Source: Sclerodactyla briareus (Eukaryota > Echinodermata > Holothuroidea > Dendrochirotida > Sclerodactylidae). Taken from it: a stretch of DNA of 64,000 nt. The stretch lies in NCBI GenBank assembly GCA_026419785.1, contig JAODTK010004154.1:1-64000 (forward strand), written 5' to 3'. The notes under the pieces are model-generated. The model worked only from the letters and a program-made list of their open reading frames with translations, was not told the origin of the DNA and searched no databases. Below are positions 47,891 to 58,644 of this stretch, in pieces (positions within the stretch are counted from its first letter, which is position 1; every line of letters begins with the position of its first letter). The position numbers were made by a program, and so were the translations under genes.

Positions 47891-48968
47891 TTTGCATTAA
47901 TATATTGTGATATTATTTAGTTTTGTTCTCTCAGCAAGGCATGCATGGCTCCCTTACTGGTAACATTCATAAAGGCTGTAGATTTTGTCATAGAGCTCAC
48001 TGATGCAGGTTTCAGAACAACCAGTCATCTCCAAATCCTGCATGCTACTCCAGGAAGCAAACAAGTTTGGATAAAATTTGTCTGAATGTTATTATTATTG
48101 TAATTGAATCTGAAACCACATGTTCATTGCCACTTTAACGAAAAGCCAGCCTAGAAACTGGGAGGGTAGGAATCTCCAATCAGGTCTCTAAAAGCAACTT
48201 TCCACTGACATGCTGGCTGGTGCTGTATCTTGGCTGTTCAGCATGTAAGATGGAATAGGTGTGAATGATCCCCTGATAGTAAAAAGAGGCACCAAGAAGG
48301 GGGTGTTGTATTAGACTAGGATTCCATATGTGACAATGTAGCATGTGGTATGGATGTGAAAATAGTTCTTTCTGCAAAGACCACAATTATCAAGTTGCCT
48401 ATTCATATGAACTGCTTGATGAAGGAGATAATCATAGGATCTCTTCACAGGGATGCGGCATCATTGCCCATTGCTAACACATGTTTCGTTCGCCTGAGTC
48501 GCTTTGTTTCATTCTATTTGAAATAATCTTTGCCTCCATGGTACATCTCTTCCTTCCTGCAAACTAATTGCAGCTGATCCAGACACTTCCATACTGTACC
48601 CACATGGATTGTTATACAGCATCCCATATCTCCACATTAGCCTCACTGCTTGGACTGTGGAACACATGCATATTCATATCCTCCAGCTCTTTGACATTGT
48701 CTCCCTCATACATATGCATGTACTATATCATTCTCCAAGTTCCATTTCATCCTCTGCTGCCAGTTAAACCCAAATCAACCGGCAATGAATGAACATATCA
48801 TAAACCATACCCTATTGTGGGTTACCATGACCATGAGGAAGGTGACTTTAATATAAATCTGTTAATAATACTGCTCAGTGTGTGGGTAGAGAACCCATGA
48901 CCTATGAGAAGGTAATTAACATCTCTTATTTGGAAATGGTATTTGGCATTAATCAGAAATTTTTCTAG

Positions 48969-49177
48969 GTGATCGGTGGTCAGAGCTCACGTACCATATT
49001 TCGTCCTGGCTGCAGGTATGTCCGTCACAAGAGGACAGGGTCGTCATGGCAAGGGCAACAGCAGCCAAGTATCAGCCATCGAGCCACGTCGATGGGACCA
49101 ACGGCGTTTCCAACAGCACCTCTGTAATGATGACTACCAAGGTGACCAGCATCCCTCGGCTGAACAGTAATTCCAAG
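48969..49177 (+). CDS. ZDHHC5/8-like: ZDHHC exon: start of the disordered C-terminal tail
   Basis: The acceptor is tttttctag and the donor is aag|gtaggc. The second half is open in one frame: DRVVMARATAAKYQPSSHVD, GTNGVSNSTSVMMTTKVTSI, PRLNSNSK, ending in phase 0. The first half agrees with the phase of the preceding exon in another frame (VIGGQSSRTIFRPGCRYVRH). The two are joined by a one-base loss somewhere near 49010-49045, and the length (209, one short of 210) agrees. Sequence in this part of ZDHHC5/8 proteins is poorly conserved, so the assignment rests on splice sites, open frame, Ser/Thr-rich composition and position. Confidence 0.7.
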
Positions 49178-52051
49178 GTAGGCAGCAAAGGTCGGGATTC
49201 CGATTTCCTGTAATTCCCTCAAACGAGCGAGGTATGGGGGGGGGGGGGGGGGGGGATGGCGACTGCTTACAGCGCCCTCACTCCCTTCAACTCACTGTTA
49301 TTTTCTATGATATGGGAGAACTCTGCAAGGACTCTGCGAGGATGAAGTATGACGCAATTCATTTTGAAGAGAAAATCTGAACATATTATTCCTAAACCCC
49401 ATTTGCACAGCCAATGAAATCTCATCTCAAAGAGATGAAAATTTGGTATTGATTTTAGTACATTGTGCAATATTGCAACCTACAGACTGCCAGCGATGAT
49501 TGACATCACAGCAGTACAACACAGCGATTCTTCTTGGTTTCTCTTAAAATCTGAATGTTATTTCTTCTTGAAGAATCAATCGGTTTTGATCGAGGTTTAG
49601 GTAATAGATTGCGCAAGCACTATTCCAATGTTTTGGGAGCAGACTGACACTGCCTGTATGTATTGATACATGTGAAGGAGGTGTTATAGGCTGGGGGGTA
49701 GGCTTAACTCATTTGAAGCTCTGGTCCTCAATGCTGAAGAGAAAGTAATATAGGCCCTGGTGCTATCAAAATAACCTCTGGTGCACACACCAGGAGCTTT
49801 CTTGTGAAAAGTAACCCCTGGTCTCTGGTTCCTTATCTTGACCTCTGTTTCACACGTATTGGTTCTAGTTAGAAAATAGTCACCTGTAGTTTCCAGTTAT
49901 ATGACAGTACAGTCCCATTTCCACTCACTTTCCAGGCATTCCTATTGGTGTAGTTATTATTTGTGGAGCATGATGCTGAGAATTGATGTTACATTTGGAC
50001 AACTGAAACTGATAATAACACCCTTTCACTCAAGACGGGTATGGGGGGGGGGGGGGGGGGACTGATTAGTATTACCTAGTTTCATGCGAATCCTCCTTCC
50101 TCTGCACTCCATGCTGCATGAAGCCCCCTTCAGGGTAATGCCTACCAAGGGAAGTGCCTGTACAGCATAATCCACCCGTCTCTAATCCCTCAGCCTACAT
50201 AAAAACATAAGTCTGTCTATACAGGATGTATGCGCATTATTCCATCTGTCATCAGCACTCACTGTGAATACTCAGATTCAGTTTCCTTACAGAGCACATG
50301 CACAATTACGTCCATCTGCAGATACATTGTGTGTGTTACTTCAGTTCTGTAAACAACCTGCAGACTCACTCAAAGAGCCCCAATGACGTTAATGCTGTAA
50401 TCCTCGTTGAAAACGTACTACTCATGGGAGTTATGGGGAACTAATGGGTAACCTGAGTAGTGGGAAAATACAATGATTGTTACAGCTTCTGGCATTTGCT
50501 ACATAATGAACTAAGATGAACTCCATAATTGGTGGTTGTTATAATGATGATATTTTATTCTAATATAGCACTCTACATCATTGCAACTGATTGTACAGCA
50601 AGATGAAGATGAGAGGATGAAGAGACACTAAAAAACTAAATGAAAATCCTAAAATACAATGGTACATGATTGGAAACAGTTAAAGGACAACTGCAGGACA
50701 AGGTATGAATAGGCTGATATATTAACTAAGGATAAAAAGTCCAAAGTCCAAACCTGATGTACATATCATTTTCTGTTACTGAGCCGGATGCATCCAAAGT
50801 TTGTGCATGTGTATTGCCAAAACCAAAGAGCATCCCGTCATACTATACTGTCATACTTGCACAATGTTTTCCATTGAAATCTACACATTATTTCTCCTTG
50901 AAAAATATTAATCTGATAGTTACTTCTGTAGCAGATGGACTCATGTGGGAGTCTAAGTTAATTAACACAACAAAACAATAAATTACATGAGGAAATATCA
51001 CTCATTGGTTCAACTGTGACATCGGACATTGTTGTCCACTGAGGACTCTTCCTAGTTTATCTTCAAAGGGTTTGGTGGACCTGTGGTATATTTCTCAATT
51101 CCCCACATTGTTATCGCTGTTACAGTTGACTCTGCAGTTGTCCTTCATGAGGGATTGATGCAGAATGGGTTATAGTAGCCAACTTCTCAGGGTTGATCCT
51201 TTTCACTTTTGATAGGTCACACAATGTTATTCACTCGAGTTGATATTGTTGCATGTATGTTCCAAACACCAAGCCATCTAACCTATTTTACTTTGGTGGA
51301 AATTTTGTTGCGCTATAGTCCTCCATTATGTTGCTGCCTGACCCTTGCTTTGAGTTTCATGTTGCAGCACTTTCAGAAACAAATTGTTATTGTGATGTTT
51401 GGAACCTAGTGGGGTCATATACTAGTTTCTGTTTCTGAAATAGCACTTCATGAAGGTGGAGTAAAAAGAAGTATATAAGAGAATTGAGATGCATCAGCCA
51501 ACCCTATGTTTCAATGCACTTGCACTTTGACAGAACGAATTGCTTGTATCAAGTTCATTGATGTAATGTATAGGTAATGCGTCCTGTGTAAATAGTTCAA
51601 TATTCAACAGATTAGAGGCTTAGAGGGGTCCTCTTCTTCTTGAATATGTTGCAGAGGCAACGCCTGATTATATCAGTGCTCTACATGCACACTTGCCTAT
51701 TACTCTGTTTATTACAACAATGAATGTACTCAAGTGATATTACTTTTGACTTGATTCTCTGACATATTGCCTGCCACACAATCTTTGTAGGGCAGTTTCC
51801 ATTCTCCGTGTTCAGATCTCAGCTAGGTATAGTTTATAATGGATAGCTGGGGAAATGGCCATCAATTATCTTGCAAGAGTGCAGCATGATTCCTCAGTTG
51901 TCTGACAGATTTCGGGGATCAGAGATCCTGTCCTGTGTGCACTCAGGCCTCAGGTGAATCCCAAAATCATTGATCTTAAGTATCTATATGACGCTTCATG
52001 TGGAAGAATTCGCAACTTGAGAAGCTGGTTCATGACACCGATTATTCACAG
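49178..52051 (+). other. Intron of the ZDHHC gene
   Basis: Donor gtaggc, acceptor attattcacag. Long G runs lie at 49236-49255 (20) and 50043-50060 (18). No transposon or gene was recognised in 49260-52050. Confidence 0.7.
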
Positions 52052-52316
52052 GTGGGTGGATGGATCAGTTACTCAACCATATACGATAAGACCCCCCTTG
52101 TCCTTCCAGAACCATGTGCAGGAGGTCTTGATGAAGTAAACACATACCCACCCCCCAATGACTGAGAAGTTGGGTGACGCCAGCCCAGGTGACGATGTGA
52201 AGCAGAACCCCCTCCGCCCCCCTATCAGTGAATCAGGTCCACCTGTACCAATGTACCCCTCAAAGCAAACCGAGAGAGGGCGACGCTGTCCCCTTCAACA
52301 ACCAGGCAAGAATAAG
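52052..52316 (+). CDS. ZDHHC5/8-like: ZDHHC exon: Pro-rich part of the C-terminal tail
   Basis: Acceptor attattcacag, donor aag|gtacgt. In phase 0 it reads VGGWISYSTIYDKTPLVLPE, PCAGGLDEVNTYPPP. After a C run (about 52151-52156) that appears one base too long it continues MTEKLGDASPGDDVKQNPLR, PPISESGPPVPMYPSKQTER, and ends PGKNK in phase 0. The observed length of 265 is one more than a multiple of three, as expected from one extra C. The composition (Pro, Ser, charged) suits the long disordered cytosolic tail of ZDHHC5/8. No domain is recognised. Confidence 0.7.
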
Positions 52317-52370
52317 GTACGTAACCTCCCCCACCGCCCGCCAAAGCAACCCTGGAGGGGCCACCACTTC

Positions 52371-52391
52371 GTTTAGTTTAGTTTAGTTTAG
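52371..52391 (-). repeat. LINE 3' tail, (TAAAC)4
   Basis: Four GTTTA units on the + strand (TAAAC on the LINE strand) sit directly at the 3' end of the antisense LINE. Short tandem tails of this kind replace poly(A) in CR1-like elements. Confidence 0.65.
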
Positions 52392-52569
52392 TGGAATAAG
52401 GGTCAGGAAGGACATAATCCTCAGAACGGCCCCGGAGGCCACAAACATCACAGGAAAGAAAAATAAAATGAAACCAAACCACTGAATAATTCGCCGATGA
52501 TGCCTGGAAAATAAACAAGGACTGTTCTTGGAACGCATTCACACACACTCTTAGAGAAAACAACGTGCA

Positions 52570-53000
52570 GGAAGACAATCCACGTCATTTGATCACTCTC
52601 TGCGGAAGGAAGAAATATTTACGAATGTCCATCTGCAGCGCTTGCCACGAGCTGAGACAGTGGCTCTATTGCAAGGAACAGTTGGAAAATTCAATAGCAG
52701 TAGTAGTGAAAGGACAGGCCATCGAGTCATGGACAATTTTGAAAAAAACTGGATCAAGTCACCCCGAATTCGCCCTCAGCTCCATGGTAGTTAGAACGAG
52801 ACGCCTTATTCTTCCTCGCTAGGATAAATGTTTCAGACAGTGAATCATTCTAGTTGCCCGACGTGAACGTTTTCAATAACCTGCGGTCTTTGCAAAGTAG
52901 GGATTCCAACATTGTACATGATATTTAGGTGTGGTTCACCAGTTGCTGAAACAGCCTGACAACAATTCATTATCAAGGAAACTGAAGTGACGTCTAATCA
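52570..53000 (-). pseudogene. LINE ORF2 C-terminal region remnant
   Basis: A degraded - strand reading contains YNNELL, VQCWNPYFAK and RRATRMI, corresponding to the post-RT block WNPHLxKDIELIExVQRRATRLI of CR1-type elements. The same block is better preserved in the fragment at 35985-36360, and parts of the two loci align at the nucleotide level (shared ggacaattttgaaaa...ctggatcaa-type sequence), so they are the same family. Confidence 0.65.
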
Positions 53001-53159
53001 AGCCAAGGAACTACAATCTACTCTTCTGCAGCTTCGGCACACTGCGTGGAAGGTTTCAAAGAAGAATCAAAACAAACCCCAAGGTCTTTTTCTGAAATCG
53101 TTCCGAATATTTTGGCATTTTAACTTGAGGAAGCGTTGCGATTGTGAAAAACCAACATG

Positions 53160-53690
53160 CATAACGTTGCACTTGTCGTGACATTGAAAAACATTTGCCA
53201 GTCGGAAGACCATTTGGAAATTTATCCAGCTCACTGTGAACAATTCAGAATATAATTGAACCGATCTTCCTTGTATCACACCATTGTACCGTCTGCGAAC
53301 TTCTTAACCCTAGAATGAACAGACCTTCAAGATAGTCAATATACGCCAGAAAGAGAAACGGCCCCCATGGAAACCGATCCCTGGGGAACGTCACTAGTGA
53401 CCTTTTGCACAGAAGACGACCCCCGTCAGTAATGACAACTCGTTGTTTTCTATTATGAAGCCACTCCAGAATCCACGCAAGGACAATCCCTTCAATGCCA
53501 AAGCTCTCCAAACTGAGCAAGAGCGCTTCATGAGGAACCTTGTCAAAAGCTTTCTGGAAGTCCGGGAAAATTTATGACGGCATGCCGGTGTCAACATGTA
53601 AACATCTTCAATTATAAATTCCAAAAGATTAGTCAAACACGAACATTTTCCTAAAACCCATGCTGAGGAACCATAATCAGACGATGCTCA
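53160..53690 (-). pseudogene. LINE ORF2 reverse-transcriptase core remnant
   Basis: The - strand shows QHGFRK, TNLLEFI, DFQKAFDKVPHEALLLSLES (motif A), WLHNRKQRVVI, a garbled PQGSVLGP (PRDRFPWGPFLF), LAYIDYLE, and a frame-shifted KFADGTMV where the family has FADD (motif C). KWSSDWQMFFNV follows. The second catalytic Asp of motif C reads Gly, and several indels break the frame. Confidence 0.85.
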
Positions 53691-54589
53691 TTGAATAATC
53701 AACCATATGATCCCGAATTGATTGATTCCATTACCTGCGTACAACAATTAGTAAGACTGACTGGACTTGTAATTACACGGAAGAGACCATTTACCTTTCT
53801 TGAAAATAGGAGAAAACATTTGCTCTCCTCCAATTCATCGCGAACAATACATTCTTGCAGAGTATTATTGAAAATAATATGATAATGGAACAGACAACGA
53901 GTCGGCAAAGGATTTTAGTAGTAAGAAAGGAAAGGATAACTCCGTCAGGACCAGTGAGCGTTTATCACTGTGCGCTTCTGCAGTTTTCTCCTTACTAAAA
54001 CGCCGAGCACACCATAGTACCCAATACTATGCGGGAAAACCCCGACAACTAGGTCCCCAAAATTATCCAAGTTCCCATGAGTAAAAAAAGAGACGAGAGA
54101 AATACATTATTGAGAACCTTAAGCATTCCGGCTACGCTGATTGAAACCCGAGTCGGAATCCATCAAAGGACCAATGATTGTCCTTGCTTTCTGTCCCCAT
54201 CACATAAGCAGAAAAGGCACGAGGAGTATCCTTGATATAATGGCAATCTGCCTCTCAACAAGTTTAGCCACAGAAACTAAACGCTGGACAAGCTTTTTGC
54301 TAACATTGAATGCTCTAGATCAGACGCGGACACAGAAGAACGATAAGTCGCCATAAATGTCGATTATCGTTTGATGGCCAGAAAAACTCCCTTTCATTCA
54401 AGAAGGCCTCTTGTTCGTACTGCGACGTTTCCTGCAAGGAACGTAAACTTTCAAAACCTCTTACACCTTGTCAATGAAACCATTGCCAAGAGTCAAAAGC
54501 ATTCCTACTTTCTAACAGTTTATGCCAATCTACTCGCCTAAAAAACCTAGAAATGCCATCGACATTGGCCTTAGCCGAAACAAGGACAA

Positions 54590-55400
54590 GATCTACCACT
54601 TGGAATATTGGCGGAACAAGACACATTGAAAGCTAAATATCGTGATCACGTGACCGAGCTTCCCCAAGCTCTCTACATTATCTACAGAATCCGATCCACT
54701 GCTTAAAAAACTAAAAAATCCAAAATTTATGCTTTCTGGTAGGATAAATGTACATGCTTGGAGAATGAGAAAGGAAACAATCCTGCGTGAACTTGAAAAA
54801 GCAGATCCATGACTGCCACTTAGTACCATTGACCAAGAAATATCTGGATAAGTGAAATCACCCCATAACGATTTTACTCTTCCCAGAAAACTTTCCGAAA
54901 AGCAGTCGGAAAGAAGAGATTGTTGTCTCAGAGCTATTTGGAAACGGTTACACAACGCAACTAATAAAGAACTTGGAATACAAGATGAGTTAGACGGATT
55001 TCACACCAAACAGAGTTGACCAAAAATACACCAATATCGGCCTTCTCAAAAAAACATTCAAGTCAGGACATCACATACAACCAAAACTCCCCCACCACCA
55101 ATGCACACGAGAGTATCGGTTCCTTCCTATGTGCCTATATAAACAAACATAACCAGGAAGGTGAAATTCGGCTGTGGAAATATCAATGTTCAACCACGAC
55201 TCTGTAATACCAATGACGTCAGGCTGCGTTCCTGGACTAAAGATCTGCAACTCATCAACGTGTTCATGCTGACTATGAACATTAGCACAGGAAAAAGTCA
55301 GCTGGCTAACATATCTATCGCCATTGCTGACCTCGCCAGACCCCCACTGCGTTCTTACTATTACAACCCCTGCAGTAAGGCCTACGGACACCAGAAACCC
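54590..55400 (-). pseudogene. LINE ORF2 endonuclease domain remnant
   Basis: On the - strand, CANVHSQHEHVDELQ is followed by PDVIGITESWLN (the catalytic Glu in the TESW motif) and LPGYVCLYRHIGRNR. Further on comes GDFTYPDISWS, matching the GDFNxPxIxW motif of AP-like endonucleases in CR1/jockey-type LINEs. The two blocks lie in different open segments, so the reading frame is broken. Confidence 0.8.
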
Positions 55401-55439
55401 TCGCCCCAAATGTAGTTTAACAACCCTTCCATGCAGACA

Positions 55440-55915
55440 TTACCAACGATTGACTAACAAATGAAGCCCATGCACAATAAGGTGAAGACCATCCTTAGCA
55501 AAAAAAGGATCCCTCCTTCACCCAAGAAAGAAGGAAAAACAAAAACATCACCAAATGAAGCCCCTCCCAGGCACTTTAAATCTCCACCACCTGTTGAGAC
55601 CCGCTATCGTCCTACCATCAACACGACCATCAAACCTAGGGAGAATGCCGCACATCGCGACTTTCGACCTAATGGACTTCAGCCTGACCACAGCAGTTCA
55701 CGCGAAATCAGGATTTAGGACGTCCTGACTGTCACCCCGGAGATTATTAGTGCCTTTATTTTTCTCGACAACCACCCCCACCTCCTCATATCAACAATCT
55801 TAACCTTCCACTAATATCCTCGACCTCGCTCCCGGAGACATACACGCGTACATTCAGTTAATCTATGCGACTAAATTCCCGGTCAACATACCGGACAATC
55901 GAATCCCCCCACAGC
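55440..55915 (-). pseudogene. LINE ORF1 SGNH-hydrolase domain remnant
   Basis: The - strand reads LLWGDSIVRYVDREF (block I GDS with the nucleophile Ser), VCLPGARSR, a degraded VVxVGTNNLRG (block III; GTNNLRG is clear), then LKSIRSKVAMCGILPR, and finally DGLHL (block V Asp-x2-His). This order is that of the SGNH/GDSL-type esterase domain found in ORF1 of many CR1-clade LINEs. Stops and frame shifts separate the blocks. Confidence 0.75.
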
Positions 55916-58034
55916 AAACACTCCCTTTTTACTTATCCCTCCCCCACAGCCCACATTCACTTCCATCCACCTCGAGTGAAACCCACCGGATCGGACTGTC
56001 TCTCTCCTCTGTACTATCAACCGCCCCCACGCATCCAAAAATGAACCCCCCTGACACCTGCCGCCTCAACTGCCAGCACACTTAAAAAACTATTCCTAGT
56101 GACAAGGTGCCAGGACCACCCACTACTTCCGTTGTATTGGCAGCAGCACCCCTCCTACAACTCTTACCACGACTCTCAATGGCCCCAAGCCTCGCGCTTC
56201 AAGATCAGCTAGTCTATGGACAACTTCTTACAATCGATAAATATACCCATCCCGCCTAGTGTCTTCAAGCTCACACCCTTAAAACACAGTCCTGACTTCA
56301 ACACACACTCAATCCCATATCGCAACCCTGAACAGGCGATCAGCCATCCTTCCTCCCATATCAGCAAATAAATAAAGACAAAACGCACAGAGAATGAGAT
56401 AAGTAGGGGCTCCTCCTACCAGTGAAAACATATAATGCAAAAGAAAAACAAAGAGCGGGTAAAGGGAAAAGCACACTGCACAAACACTACCAATCGCACA
56501 CACACCGTAGGTGGAGAATACAAAAGAAGGCTTAACGAGTAAACACGCAGTCCACGCGGACAAAAAAACAGATTGGACCAGTCACCACCAACCACAAAAG
56601 GACACAAAATTGACTGAAACCTCATACAGCAAAAAGGGTCTATGAAGGGGGAAATCAACACCAAACGGAATAAGCTTAGGGTAGGATGCTACACGTAGAA
56701 GAAGAACGATAGGCTGCAACTTCCGCACGATTACAAATAGGATAGACAAAACCACGCACGAAGAATATAAAGAGATCCGTAGAAATTCTAAGCCACTTGA
56801 GAAATCTCACGGAACAGAAAAAGATGCAAAAACCACAGATCACGCAAGAATAAATACGAATGAAAGCACAAAAATGCAGGAAATCAGTAAGAACAGAGCG
56901 ATTTGCAAAGTGAAATTGTCGGTGGTTGTTGCAGCCCACTGCCCGTAACAAAACATAGCGCGATTAAGGTACGTACCCTGGGCTTTCCCCAGTGCCTGTC
57001 AAAACATCCTGAAGGAGATATTTCCCTCTCAGAACATAGAAGCATACAAGTAGTACCACTCCCATGAAATCATAATCTCATGGAGATGGCCAGCGGAGCA
57101 TTGTCTGCCCAGTACTCAGTGAATACAGCTCCATGTACCACATACCCCCCCCCCCCCCCCCCACTGCCCAAAGCACCAATTTAGAAAAGAAATAGGATTG
57201 TCCAACCTGTCCACGATCGCTGGTGGGGCTATCCATCTGGCAGCTGGAAGCATGAGCGCGAATCACCCGCTTAGGTATTTAACCCTCCCAGATAAACTAA
57301 TGGCAGTAGGATGAGTTGGGTGACAAAATAGCTTCAGAATTAGTCACATATAGCAACTATTTTGAATTTCTACTTTTTCGGAAGCAAAAAAGGGTGCCCG
57401 AAAGTTGGCAGAAGTCCCATCAAGGTTTGTCGGGGCAGTATCTCTAATCACTAGATTAGGCCCCTTTTTACCATCGCCAATACACCAACTTGATGATTTT
57501 GTTTTTAACAAAACCAACAGTGACCCAAGGAAATGTGCCAGGTGTCTGCCAGACATCATCAGGAAACAACATTGAAAGCCAGACAAGTGGGCCTAAGTAT
57601 CTGAGCGGGTAGCAGTACTTGCAACGTGCTTGCAAAAGGGGACGTTTCAGCAGACCTGTGTAGTGGGGGGTGATTTTGAACTTTTATAGCCCAAAGTGAT
57701 GCTGGTGAAACAAGATCAACATCACAAAGGATCAGACAGTCGTTGGATGGACTGTGCAACCCGAGTCGTGCGTGGGAACTTAAATGTATACACGGATGTG
57801 AACTCACAAATTTAATTTATCAATCGAGTAGCGTGTAGCTCACTACGCTCTTATTTGAAAACTAGTTGGAACATATTTCTGATGCCCAACAACAAAACAA
57901 CTGTGGGGTATGGTAGATGACGTAAACTACCCTACAGACCTCCCCCTTCTTCCCTCAGTTATAAGTGTCAAGAAAAATCTGAAAAAAAAGCAACCCTTAC
58001 CTAGGTATTTATGATGTTCTCTTCCTATTCATAG

Positions 58035-58644
58035 GTACGCGTAAGGATGCATAGTAATGGATCTACAACAGCCCCTCCCACAGTAGCTCAGACATTCTTA
58101 TTAGTAGTCCACGCTTATAGAAGGGAAGGGGACTGGGAGTAGCGAGCACCACCCCCCGGGGGGTTTTTGTCCAACAGCACCAGGAGTGGCCACAGCCAAC
58201 ATTCTGGGAGCCATGGTACCACACCCTCCTCTACCCACCAATCTGGAAACCACCCCCGGGCAATCATCAACAAGGGAGTCACTCGGGACCTAATCACCAT
58301 GGTAACTCCCTCAGTGTCGGCAACCACTACACCCGCCGGAGAATAAGTAACGCCACGGCCCCCAACAACAGGCAGTTAATAAGGGTAGGAATTCCCCGCT
58401 TGGCAATGGTGACTCTAACGGGGGCGGGTGCGAGTAGACCCAGCTCATTGTACGGCTCTGAAGGCGAGCGAAGAGTTGGGGGATGAGGAGGTCAATGGAC
58501 TGGGTAATGGGGGTCACCACCATTGGGTCCAGATGGGGAGGATCACGGCACTTACGTCCATCCAAGACGTCCCCCTCCAGACACGGGATGCCCTACGAAA
58601 CTGACGATAGGACTGTGTTCTCCACCTACGAGGTGTCTGTCTGA
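58035..58644 (+). CDS. ZDHHC5/8-like: ZDHHC terminal exon with PDZ-ligand C-terminus
   Basis: Acceptor tcttcctattcatag. The exon holds several open stretches in shifting frames: VRVRMHSNGSTTAPPTVAQ at the start, LSNSTRSGHSQHSGSHGTTP, SSTHQSGNHPRAIINKGVTR in the middle, and at the end MPYETDDRTVFSTYEVSV followed by TGA at 58642-58644. Human ZDHHC5 and ZDHHC8 end in VSGVGGTTYEISV. TYEVSV before the stop matches that conserved end, which is a C-terminal PDZ-binding motif in the mammalian proteins. The Ser/Thr/His/Pro-rich body fits the disordered tail. At least two or three frame breaks are needed to join the pieces (for example around 58140 and 58345), several near G or C runs. Additional small exons between 52317 and 58034 cannot be excluded. 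Confidence 0.85.

Larger units (their letters stand above)
44161..48968 (+). other. Intron of the ZDHHC gene
   Basis: Donor gttagt, acceptor tttttctag. It holds a GC-rich segment ending in a 25-base A run (46226-46390) and two degenerate units of the interspersed 'aggtcaaag...ggggcataataagctattat' repeat (about 47610-47890). The remainder, 44161-46200 and 46400-47600, shows nothing recognisable. Confidence 0.75.
52371..56960 (-). mobile_element. CR1-type LINE, nearly full length, broken, antisense in the ZDHHC intron
   Basis: Read on the - strand, the modules are in LINE order: ORF1 with an SGNH-hydrolase domain (about 55915-55440), AP-type endonuclease (55400-54590), reverse transcriptase (about 53690-53160), an RT C-terminal region (53000-52570), then a 3' tail of four TAAAC units (52391-52371). 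The combination of SGNH/esterase ORF1, AP endonuclease and a short tandem 3' tail is typical of the CR1/L2 group. All ORFs are interrupted by stops and frame changes, so the copy appears inactive, although some breaks could be assembly noise. The 5' boundary near 56960 is a guess from where LINE-like sequence fades; no target-site duplication could be established. Confidence 0.8.
52317..58034 (+). other. Last detected intron of the ZDHHC gene
   Basis: Donor gtacgt, acceptor tcttcctattcatag. Most of it (52371 to about 56960) is a broken CR1-type LINE inserted on the opposite strand. An 18-base C run lies at 57145-57162. 57170-58030 shows nothing recognisable. Confidence 0.7.
23370..58644 (+). 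other. ZDHHC5/8-like: ZDHHC5/ZDHHC8-like palmitoyltransferase gene (multi-exon span)
   Basis: Eight exons, all on the + strand and all bounded by GT-AG, together encode a DHHC-family protein S-acyltransferase of the ZDHHC5/8 branch. Such enzymes transfer palmitate from acyl-CoA to cysteines of membrane-associated proteins. The order matches the family: TM2 with a DPG motif, the acidic linker and [20 protein letters not shown] block, Cys-rich domain, HHC core, TM3, TM4 followed by GRTTNEQ (the TTxE motif), VTGKF block, a Ser/Thr/Pro-rich tail, and a terminal TYEVSV before the stop. The visible exons give roughly 580 residues; human ZDHHC5 and ZDHHC8 are a little over 700. The N-terminal exon with the start codon and TM1 was not found upstream. 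Frame breaks occur in most exons; see the individual entries. The identification is firm; whether the locus is functional cannot be decided from the window. Confidence 0.93.

Noticed and set aside
52041..52139. TIRPPLSFQ reading compared with TIVIRPPFLRPE of human ZDHHC5
   Set aside because: The exon phase requires the other frame (IYDKTPLVLPE...NTYPPP), which continues into the downstream open segment; the resemblance is likely chance.
52371..52391. GTTTA repeats as a telomere-like array
   Set aside because: Only four 5-base units, directly at the 3' end of the antisense LINE; a LINE tail explains them.
55461..55718. 85-codon + strand frame rich in Pro and Lys, considered as a ZDHHC tail exon
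   Set aside because: The opposite strand carries the SGNH-hydrolase blocks of the LINE ORF1 across the same bases, so the + frame is a shadow.
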